From Saccharomonospora xinjiangensis XJ-54 (GTDB taxonomy: Bacteria > Actinomycetota > Actinomycetes > Mycobacteriales > Pseudonocardiaceae): DNA of 64,000 bases. Each line of letters begins with the position of its first letter. The stretch's first letter is position 1. Positions 24,641-31,638 of the stretch are shown here, piece after piece. Below the pieces are notes generated by a model that saw only the letters and a list, made by a program, of their open reading frames with translations, had not been told where the DNA came from and made no database searches. The translations under genes and the position numbers were made by a program. The DNA lies in assembly GCF_000258175.1 (NCBI RefSeq), contig NZ_JH636049.1:2581482-2645481 (forward strand), written 5' to 3'.

Positions 24641-24672
24641 AACCGTTCCGGACTGTGCCGGGGCGGTTTTTT
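24641..24672 (+). terminator. Rho-independent terminator of the tRNA cluster
   Basis: AACCGTTCCGG (24641-24651) pairs with CCGGGGCGGTT (24658-24668) through 11 pairs, two of them G-T, followed by TTTTTT ending at 24672. Confidence 0.9.
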
Positions 24673-24825
24673 CGTTTCCACCCCATTTCCCCGGTCGCCG
24701 CGCCGCGCCCCTCTGTGCGGTTCCCGCACGCCGCCTGCCGACTCGGGCTCGGCTCGGGACTTTCGCCACTGGGCCCCGCCTGTCTTCCGCGGGGACCATG
24801 GCCGTTGTCCACCCGGGGAGGAACG

Positions 24826-25386
24826 ATGGCCGGTCCGCTCCCGAGATCCGTCGCCTGGCGTGCGACGGCGCGGTGTGTCATCAGGACCGGTGTGCTGCTC
24901 GCGCGCCGGAAGATCGCGTTGCCCCGGCACAACGTGGGGCGCGAGCTGACCTTCGCGGACGGCGCCACCGGCCGCGTCTACCGCGAGACCGTCGTGCCTG
25001 GTACGGGACCGAGAGCGCCCTGCCTGCTCGTGGTGACGTTCCGCTTGCGCCTCGTCCGAGGACGATGGCACACGGTCTTCGAGTACGAGAGCATCCTCAA
25101 CACGCCGTTCTTCGTGGGATTTCCCGGGTTCGTGTCCAAGCTCTGGGTCGCTCACGACGACCACGGGCGATACCGGGGCATCTACGAATGGGACGGGGCC
25201 GAGCGCGCCGAGCACTACGCGCGATCGCTGTGGCGCGTGCTGGAACTCGTGAGCGAGCCGGGTTCCATCGACTACCGGGTCTTCCCCGGGCTCCGTCCCG
25301 GCCACGTGCTGGCCGGCCCCGGCCTGCTGGATCGGCACACGCCGGAGGGGAAGGGGACATGGTGGCAGCTGGTCGGGGTCACCTGA
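24826..25386 (+). CDS. Conserved protein of unknown function coupled to monooxygenase
   Basis: A 186-residue soluble protein. Features are a basic N-terminus (RATARCVIRTGVLLARRK), a strand-rich middle (CLLVVTFRLRLVRGRW), FGY-type aromatic residues and a block YRGIYEWDGAERAEHYARSLWRVLELVS reminiscent of dimeric alpha-beta-barrel proteins (described here only as resembling that fold). ATG 24826 follows GGGGAGGAAC. The last 28 bp overlap the monooxygenase start, so the two are probably translated together and could act on the same compound. No confident family. Confidence 0.75.
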   Translation: MAGPLPRSVAWRATARCVIRTGVLLARRKIALPRHNVGRELTFADGATGRVYRETVVPGTGPRAPCLLVVTFRLRLVRGRWHTVFEYESILNTPFFVGFPGFVSKLWVAHDDHGRYRGIYEWDGAERAEHYARSLWRVLELVSEPGSIDYRVFPGLRPGHVLAGPGLLDRHTPEGKGTWWQLVGVT

Positions 25387-26939
25387 GCGCGCACCCCGAC
25401 ATCGTCGTCGTCGGCGCGGGACCGGCCGGGCTCGCCACGGCCTTGCAGGCGCACGACCACGGTGCGGTGGTCAGGGTCGTCGAACGGAGGCCGCTGCCCT
25501 TCCGCCCGTCCCGGGCGATGATCGTGCACCCTCGCACGTTGGAGAGCGTGCGCCCGCTCGGGGTCGCTGACCAACTGCTCGATCGGGGTGACCGCGCTCC
25601 TGAGGCCGAACTGCACCTCGGGCGGCGCACCGTGCGGGCCGCACTCGCCGACGTGGCACTGCGCGACACTGCCTACCCGCACCTGACGCTGCTGCGGCAG
25701 GCCGATGTCGAGGCCGTGCTCATCGACGCGCTCCTGAGCCGGGGCATCGAGGTGGAGCGCGGGGTCGAGGCCGTCGATGTCGCGGACGGCGATGCCGCCG
25801 CGCGGGTCACACTTCAGAAGAACGGCGGTGCGATGACGGAGACGGTCGAATGCCGGTTCGTCGCGGGGTGCGACGGGCAGGACAGCACCGTGCGGCGTGC
25901 GGCGTACATCGGCTGGGAGGGCGGTGAGTATCGCGAGGAGGTGGTGCTCGCCGATCTCGAACTCGACGGCGACCTCTCGCCCGGCGTGTTGCACGTCGTG
26001 GCAGGCCGGGACGGCCTTGTCTTCCTGTTCGCACTCGGGGAGGGAGCGCCGTGGCGGCTGCTCGCCACGCGGGAGGGCGAGGGCGGCGGAGCGCCGTTCG
26101 GCCAGCCCGGTCGGGAGCTGAGTTCGCCGGAGCTGCAACGGCTTCTCGACACGGCAGGCCTCGGCGTCATGGTCCGGCGTCAGGCGTGGTCGGCTCAGGT
26201 GAGGTTGCAGCACCGGCTTGCCACGTCGTTTCGGAAGGGCAGGCTGTTCGTCGTCGGCGATGCTGCGCACACGCACTCGCCCGCCGCGGCGCAGGGCATG
26301 AACACCGGCATCCTCGACGCGGTCAACCTGGGCTGGAAACTCGCTCTCGCCCCCGGCTCCGCCGACGAGGCCGCGCTGCTCGACTCGTACGAATCCGAGC
26401 GCCGTCCCGTTGCGAGGCAGGTTCTCGCGCTGACCCACATGGTGTTCTTCGCCGAGGCGTCCACCAACCCCGCGACCGCGTTCCTGCGTGGCACGGTCGC
26501 ACCCCTGCTGGCCCCCGTCGTCCCACTGTTCGTCAGGCCCACGCTTCTCGCTCCGGTGGTGCGGCTGCTGTCGCAGGGCTGGGTGCGGTACCGGACCAGC
26601 CCGCTGTCGCGTGACGGCGGGGCACGAGGCCGGGGCCCGCACGCGGGCGACCGCATGCCGGACGAGGAGGTCACGTGCGACGGGGTGCGTACCCGGCTGC
26701 ACGTGGTGACGGCGGCTCCCGGAATCCATGTGCTGCTGGCGCGGGACGCGCCGCGACCGGACGGGCTGCCGTCGAGTTCGAGGGTGCACGTCCACCGCAT
26801 CACGAGCAGGCCGGGGCGCGGGATACTCGCCGTGCGACCGGACGGGCACGTGGGGTTTCGCAGTGCCGGTGACGGCGGTGCCACCGGTGACCTCGACGCG
26901 CTTGCCGGGTGGCTCCGTCTCGTCGGCGCTGCCGGATGA
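25359..26939 (+). CDS. FAD-dependent aromatic monooxygenase
   Basis: A 526-residue flavoprotein hydroxylase of the PheA/RdmE type. It has an N-terminal Rossmann motif VVVGAGPAGLATALQA, the conserved DG motif AGCDGQDSTVRRA, and the FAD ribityl motif LFVVGDAAHTHSPAAAQGMNTG, with a thioredoxin-like C-terminal domain (about 400-520). It uses NAD(P)H and O2 to hydroxylate an aromatic or polyketide-like substrate. The start is ATG 25359. No polyketide cluster surrounds it, so a catabolic or resistance role is as likely as biosynthesis. Confidence 0.9.
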   Translation: MVAAGRGHLSAHPDIVVVGAGPAGLATALQAHDHGAVVRVVERRPLPFRPSRAMIVHPRTLESVRPLGVADQLLDRGDRAPEAELHLGRRTVRAALADVALRDTAYPHLTLLRQADVEAVLIDALLSRGIEVERGVEAVDVADGDAAARVTLQKNGGAMTETVECRFVAGCDGQDSTVRRAAYIGWEGGEYREEVVLADLELDGDLSPGVLHVVAGRDGLVFLFALGEGAPWRLLATREGEGGGAPFGQPGRELSSPELQRLLDTAGLGVMVRRQAWSAQVRLQHRLATSFRKGRLFVVGDAAHTHSPAAAQGMNTGILDAVNLGWKLALAPGSADEAALLDSYESERRPVARQVLALTHMVFFAEASTNPATAFLRGTVAPLLAPVVPLFVRPTLLAPVVRLLSQGWVRYRTSPLSRDGGARGRGPHAGDRMPDEEVTCDGVRTRLHVVTAAPGIHVLLARDAPRPDGLPSSSRVHVHRITSRPGRGILAVRPDGHVGFRSAGDGGATGDLDALAGWLRLVGAAG

Positions 26940-27295
26940 GCACTCGCCGGACGCCGGCCGGACGCGAGCCGGGCGCGATGGGTGCGGGTACGTCGAAACG
27001 AGCTGGGCGTCGGATGCCCCTACCGGGCGGCCGTGTCTCGTTCCGCAGCCGTCCGCGCCGCTGTGCCGGATGCGGAGTCGGCCGGGGCGGCACGGTGGCA
27101 GGCGACTTCTCGCGTCAGCGGCGAAACGGCCTCGCACGCGGCGAATCCTCAGTGCCTGGCGTGCGGCGGGGTGCGGGATTACGCTCGCCGCGTGTTGCCT
27201 GAGACCAGCCCGGCGCATCGCCCGAGATACCCGATGTCCGTCCGGATTGTGGACGAGCTTTTGGGGTCCGCACGGCGAGCCGGGGGTGGGGCCCT
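26940..27295. other. Intergenic region upstream of lutABC without a supported gene
   Basis: About 355 bp. Open frames here (for example 26982-27299 +) are Arg-rich and overlap the lutA start; I see no ribosome site or domain. It should hold the lut promoter and any GntR-type operator, but I cannot point to one. Confidence 0.45.
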
Positions 27296-28036
27296 GTGAC
27301 CACGGCGAGCGGACCGAGGGTGGCCCTGTTCGCCACCTGCCTCACCGACACGCTGTACCCCGACACGGCGAAGGCCGTCGTGCGGCTGCTCACCCGGCTC
27401 GGTTGCGAGGTGGATTTCCCGCTCGGCCAGACGTGTTGCGGGCAGATGCACTTCAACACCGGCTACCGGGACGAGACCACACCGCTCGCCGTTCGCTACG
27501 CGGAGGTGTTCGACGGATACGACTACGTGGTGGCGCCGTCGGGTTCCTGCGTCGGCATGGTCCGTGAAATCCATCCGCGGGTGTGCGGCACGAGCCCCGC
27601 CGTCGAACGCACGCTGGAACTCAGCGAGTTCCTCATCGACGTGCTCGCCCTCACCGACGTCGGCGCGTACTTCCCGCACAGGGTGACCTACCACCCGACG
27701 TGCCACTCGCTGCGCATGCTGGGTGTGGGAGATCGACCGCTGCGCCTGCTGCGCGCCGTCAGGGGCCTCGAACTGGTGGAACTGCCGCAGGCGGAGCAGT
27801 GCTGCGGCTTCGGCGGCACGTTCGCGTTGAAGAACGCCGAGACCTCCACAGCCATGCTGGCCGACAAGATGCGCTGCGTGCAGGACACGGGCGCGCAGGT
27901 GCTCACGGCAGGCGACAACTCCTGTCTCATGCACATCGGCGGAGGTCTCTCCCGGTTACGCACCGGCGTGCGGACCGTGCACCTTGCCGAGATTCTCGCG
28001 AGTACGGAGGAGGAACCGTGGGCCGCAACCCGGTGA
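27296..28036 (+). CDS. lutA: Lactate utilisation protein LutA (Fe-S oxidoreductase)
   Basis: A 246-residue protein with two CCG domains (cysteine-rich domains CCGQMHFNTGY at about 43 and QCCGFGGTFALKN at about 169, with partner cysteines), as in glycolate oxidase and LutA subunits. With LutB and LutC it oxidises L-lactate to pyruvate at the membrane. The start is GTG 27296. It overlaps lutB by 19 bp. Confidence 0.93.
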   Translation: MTTASGPRVALFATCLTDTLYPDTAKAVVRLLTRLGCEVDFPLGQTCCGQMHFNTGYRDETTPLAVRYAEVFDGYDYVVAPSGSCVGMVREIHPRVCGTSPAVERTLELSEFLIDVLALTDVGAYFPHRVTYHPTCHSLRMLGVGDRPLRLLRAVRGLELVELPQAEQCCGFGGTFALKNAETSTAMLADKMRCVQDTGAQVLTAGDNSCLMHIGGGLSRLRTGVRTVHLAEILASTEEEPWAATR

Positions 28037-29442
28037 CGTGGCTCGGAAGCCCGACGTTCCCCCGCGCCGCGCGTGCCGCGCTCGGCGACACGCAGCTACG
28101 CACCAACCTCCGCAAGGCGACGACAACGATCAGGAGCAAGCGCGCACGGGCCGTGGACGAGCTGCCCGACTGGGAGCGGCTGCGCAGGGCGGGTGAGGCC
28201 GTCAAGGACGAGGTGCTCGCCAACCTCGACACCTACCTGGTGCGGGTGGAGGAGGCCGTCACCGCCCGAGGCGGTGTGGTGCACTGGGCTCGCGACGCGG
28301 AGGAGGCCAACCGCATCGTGCTCGACCTCGTTCGCGCGAAGGGCGCCGACGAGGTCGTGAAGGTGAAGTCCATGGCGACGGCCGAGATCGGGCTGAACGA
28401 GTATCTCCAAGCCGGAGGTGTGAGGGCCGTCGAAACGGACCTCGCGGAGTTGATCGTGCAGCTCGGTGACGACCGGCCCTCCCACATCCTCGTGCCTGCC
28501 ATCCACCGCAATCGCGCGGAGATCAGGGAGATCTTCGCGCGCACGATGGCTGATGCCCCGGCCACCGACGATCCGAAGGTCCTCGCGGAGGCGGCGCGCA
28601 GGCATCTGCGGGAGCGGTTCCTCTCGGCCAAGGTCGCGGTCTCCGGTGCCAACTTCGCGGTCGCCGACACCGGCTCGATCGTCGTGGTGGAGTCGGAGGG
28701 CAACGGGCGCATGTGCCTGACGTTGCCGGAGACGCTGATCACGGTCATGGGCATCGAGAAGATCGTCCCCACCTGGCGGGACCTCGAGGTGTTCCTTCAA
28801 CTGCTGCCCCGGTCGTCAACGGCGGAGCGCATGAACCCGTACACGTCGGTCTGGACGGGGGTGACGCCGGGGGACGGCCCTGGCGAGTTCCATCTCGTGC
28901 TGCTGGACAACGGCCGCACCGCCACGCTCGCGGACGAGGTGGGAAGGCAGGCTCTGCGGTGCATCCGCTGTTCGGCGTGTCTGAACGTGTGCCCCGTCTA
29001 CGAGCGCACCGGCGGGCAGGCGTACGGGTCGGTGTATCCGGGGCCGATCGGCGCGATCCTCGCGCCGCAGCTCGCGGGCGACCTCCGCGACAAGCAGGCG
29101 GCCTCCCTTCCGTACGCCTCGTCGCTGTGCGGGGCGTGTTACGAGGTCTGTCCCGTGCGCATCGACATTCCCGAGGTGCTGACCCACCTGAGGGCGCGGG
29201 CCGTGAAGGCTCGACCACGGAATGCCGAGGCGCTGGCCATGGCGAGCGCGGCGTGGGTTTTCCGCGACCCGCGCCGGTACGAGGCGGCTCAGCGAGCGGG
29301 GTCGCTGTCGCGGTTGCTCGCAGGCGATGACGGCATGCTTACGAAGCTGCCGTGGCCGGGTTCGAAGTGGACGGCGACGCGGGATGTGCCTTCGGTGCCG
29401 AAGGAGTCCTTCCGCATGTGGTGGAGGCGCAACCGTGGATAG
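28018..29442 (+). CDS. lutB: Lactate utilisation Fe-S protein LutB
   Basis: A 474-residue iron-sulfur protein with the LUD domain in the N-terminal two thirds (VKSMATAEIGLNEYL; FAVADTGSIVVVESEGNGR) and two 4Fe-4S motifs in the C-terminal third (CIRCSACLNVCPVY and LCGACYEVCPVRIDIP). It passes electrons from lactate within the LutABC complex. GTG 28018 is preceded by GGAGGAGGAA; longer upstream frames are shadows of lutA. Confidence 0.95.
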   Translation: MGRNPVTWLGSPTFPRAARAALGDTQLRTNLRKATTTIRSKRARAVDELPDWERLRRAGEAVKDEVLANLDTYLVRVEEAVTARGGVVHWARDAEEANRIVLDLVRAKGADEVVKVKSMATAEIGLNEYLQAGGVRAVETDLAELIVQLGDDRPSHILVPAIHRNRAEIREIFARTMADAPATDDPKVLAEAARRHLRERFLSAKVAVSGANFAVADTGSIVVVESEGNGRMCLTLPETLITVMGIEKIVPTWRDLEVFLQLLPRSSTAERMNPYTSVWTGVTPGDGPGEFHLVLLDNGRTATLADEVGRQALRCIRCSACLNVCPVYERTGGQAYGSVYPGPIGAILAPQLAGDLRDKQAASLPYASSLCGACYEVCPVRIDIPEVLTHLRARAVKARPRNAEALAMASAAWVFRDPRRYEAAQRAGSLSRLLAGDDGMLTKLPWPGSKWTATRDVPSVPKESFRMWWRRNRG

Positions 29443-30052
29443 TGCTCGCAGCGAGATACTGGCCCGCATCCGCGAGGCTCGCGGGTCGCGGCCCGCGAAC
29501 GTGTCCGTGCCGAGGGAGTACGACACCGCACGCGCCGTGGACGATCCGGTGGCACTGTTCGTCGAGCGGGTCGAGGAGTACAGGGCGGTGGTCCACCGCG
29601 TCTCCGAGGAGGAATTGCCGGAGCGTATTCACGACTGCCTCATGAGCCGTGGGGCGTCGGCGGTGGTGGCACCGCCCGATCTGCCCGAGCCCTGGCGAGT
29701 GGGCGGAATCCGCTGGCTGCTCGACGAACCGCCGCTCAGCGTGTCCGAAGTGGACTCAGCTGACGGGGTGCTGACAGGCTGTGCGGTGGCCGTCGCGGAG
29801 ACCGGCACCATCGTGCTCGACGCGGGCCTCGCGCAGGGCAGGCGGATGCTCACGTTGGTTCCCGACTACCACCTCTGCGTGGTCCACGCCGAGCGCATCG
29901 AGGTCAGCGTGCCCGAGGCGTTAAGGAAGCTCGACCCGGTGCGCCCGCTGACGTTCGTGAGCGGACCCTCGGCCACGAGTGACATCGAACTCGACCGCGT
30001 CGAGGGCGTGCACGGCCCGAGGACGCTGGAGGTGCTGGTGGTGGGCGCATGA
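29435..30052 (+). CDS. lutC: Lactate utilisation protein LutC
   Basis: A 205-residue LUD-domain protein (AVAVAETGTIVLDAG; LVPDYHLCVVHAERI; FVSGPSATSDIELDRVEGVHGPR). The last block is the hallmark of LutC. The start is GTG 29435, overlapping lutB by 8 bp. All three lut genes are complete and coupled. No lactate permease or LutR/LldR regulator is adjacent. Confidence 0.94.
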   Translation: MDSARSEILARIREARGSRPANVSVPREYDTARAVDDPVALFVERVEEYRAVVHRVSEEELPERIHDCLMSRGASAVVAPPDLPEPWRVGGIRWLLDEPPLSVSEVDSADGVLTGCAVAVAETGTIVLDAGLAQGRRMLTLVPDYHLCVVHAERIEVSVPEALRKLDPVRPLTFVSGPSATSDIELDRVEGVHGPRTLEVLVVGA

Positions 30053-30067
30053 CGGGGTACGGAGGGC

Positions 30068-30095
30068 GAGTTCGGCCGACCGCGATGCCGAACTC
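30068..30095. terminator. Bidirectional hairpin between lutC and the ATPase gene
   Basis: GAGTTCGGC (30068-30076) and GCCGAACTC (30087-30095) form a perfect 9-bp stem with a 10-nt loop between convergent genes. Confidence 0.65.
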
Positions 30096-30121
30096 CGCTC
30101 GTGCCGGGTGGTGAGGTGGGC

Positions 30122-31546
30122 CTACGCCCCTCGTGAAGTCGAGGGGGGTGCCGCGGTGACGTCCTCCGGAGTCAGGAGCGTGAGCGTGTCGTCCTCGGCG
30201 GCGTACGCGCGCAGGCGCGGTGAGAATCCCGACCGGGAACAGAGCACCCGATGCGGTTGTGCTCCCCGCTCGACGAACGGGGTCAGTCGATCGAGCAGAT
30301 TCAGTTCGTCGAAATCGACAGGCGAGGCTGTCCACTTGCACATGCCGACCACCGACACCCGTGCCTGCGTGTCCAGGCCCACGATGTCGATCTCCCGTTC
30401 CTCCGTGCGCCTGCCGTCCCCGGTCGGCGCCTGGCCCCACCATCGCCCGACGCGGCTCGCCTCGGGAAAGGTGAGGAGGACGTGTTCGCGGCACACGTCC
30501 TCCCACGCCGACGAAGCGTGGTGGTCGAGTTGGGGCAGCACCACCCCACGCAGGTAGTCCTCGGCGAGCTCACGCGTGCGGGTCCGCGTGCGGGCGGGCT
30601 CCACGAACCGGTAATGGAAGCGCAGGAAGTGGTCGCACACCCGGTACGCCGTCTTCTTGCTGCGCCCCGAGGAGGTGACCGGCCGTTGCTGTTCCACGAG
30701 TCCCAGGCGCTCCAGTGTGCGCAGGAGTTTCGTGACGGTCGCGGGTTCGAGACCGGTCCGCGCGGCGATGGTGCTGTTGCGATTGTGCCCGTCGGCGATG
30801 GAACGCAGGACGGCCACGTGTCCGGCAGGGTCTCGAAGGGACTGCCGCAACAGCAGTTCGGCTTCGTCGTGGAGCAGGCCACCCCGGTCGAACACCTCGT
30901 CGAGGAGATGGTCGGGCAGCGGGCGGTCGTCGGTGAACCGGTCGAGGTAGTACGGGACACCCCCGCAGACGGAGAACGCCCGAATTCTGTCCTGCGCCGA
31001 GTACGCGGGATGGAAAAGCCCTGCGTCCTTCGCGAGGAAGGGTTCCACCTTGAGCTGACCGGTGCGGCGGCCGTAGAGGCGTCCGGCGAGCACCTCGTCC
31101 TCGAAAAACGAGATCTCGCTGCCCGCGAGGACGAGCACGATCGGCAGAGTCCGTCCTGTGGTGCGCCACCAGCGGCTGAGCACGCTCTCCAGTTCGGGAG
31201 CCTGCTTTGCGAGTAACTGGAACTCGTCCAGGACCACGAGGGTGCGGCGCTTCCCCACGAACCGCGCGATCGCGGCCAGCGCGGCGTCCCAGCTCGTCAG
31301 GGCTTGCCTGGCCAGCAGGTCGTCGCCCGACACCCGAGCCAGTTCGGCGGTGAAGTCGGCAAGCTGTTCGTGTTTCACCGTCTCGGTAGCTTCCAGCACG
31401 AACGATCGCACTTCGGTGGCCAGGTGGTTGAGCAGTTCAGTCTTGCCGACCCGGCGACGGCCGTAGACGACGAGCAGTTCGGCTCGGTCACTGGCGAGCC
31501 GCCTGCGCAGGAAGGCGAGTTCATCGACCCGGTTGAGGAAGCGCAC
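30122..31546 (-). CDS. AAA-type ATPase with DUF234 (archaeal-type ATPase family)
   Basis: A 474-residue P-loop ATPase: Walker A VVYGRRRVGKTELL (about 28), Walker B LVVLDEFQLL, sensor region VLVLAGSEISF, a winged-helix (TGLEPATVTKLLRTLERLGLV) and a C-terminal DUF234 region with a restriction-nuclease-like pattern (EEREIDIVGLD...VSVVGMCKW). This family is widespread in archaea and in bacteria with selfish or defence-like distribution; function is not established. The GTG start at 31546 directly follows a tandem repeat array. Confidence 0.85.
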   Translation of the reverse strand: MRFLNRVDELAFLRRRLASDRAELLVVYGRRRVGKTELLNHLATEVRSFVLEATETVKHEQLADFTAELARVSGDDLLARQALTSWDAALAAIARFVGKRRTLVVLDEFQLLAKQAPELESVLSRWWRTTGRTLPIVLVLAGSEISFFEDEVLAGRLYGRRTGQLKVEPFLAKDAGLFHPAYSAQDRIRAFSVCGGVPYYLDRFTDDRPLPDHLLDEVFDRGGLLHDEAELLLRQSLRDPAGHVAVLRSIADGHNRNSTIAARTGLEPATVTKLLRTLERLGLVEQQRPVTSSGRSKKTAYRVCDHFLRFHYRFVEPARTRTRTRELAEDYLRGVVLPQLDHHASSAWEDVCREHVLLTFPEASRVGRWWGQAPTGDGRRTEEREIDIVGLDTQARVSVVGMCKWTASPVDFDELNLLDRLTPFVERGAQPHRVLCSRSGFSPRLRAYAAEDDTLTLLTPEDVTAAPPSTSRGA

Positions 31547-31548
31547 AG

Positions 31549-31638
31549 GATTATCCTACGCGAGATAATCCTGTGCGGGATTATCCTGTGCGGACAAATC
31601 CTGTGTCAGCAAATCATGTGTCAGCAAATCATGTGTCA
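31549..31638. repeat. Six 15-bp tandem repeats before the DUF234 ATPase gene
   Basis: Units begin at 31549, 31564, 31579, 31594, 31609 and 31624. Core GATTATCCTGTGCGG in the first units grades into GCAAATCATGTGTCA in the last ones (the final two are identical). The array spans the whole gap between the stop of the GGDEF-EAL gene and the start of the ATPase gene. Confidence 0.9.

Noticed and set aside
25272..27218. Long minus-strand open frame (648 codons)
   Set aside because: Antisense shadow of the FAD monooxygenase gene, which has intact flavin motifs.
26982..27299. Small plus-strand frame before lutA
   Set aside because: Arg-rich, overlaps the lutA start, no ribosome site or recognisable motif.
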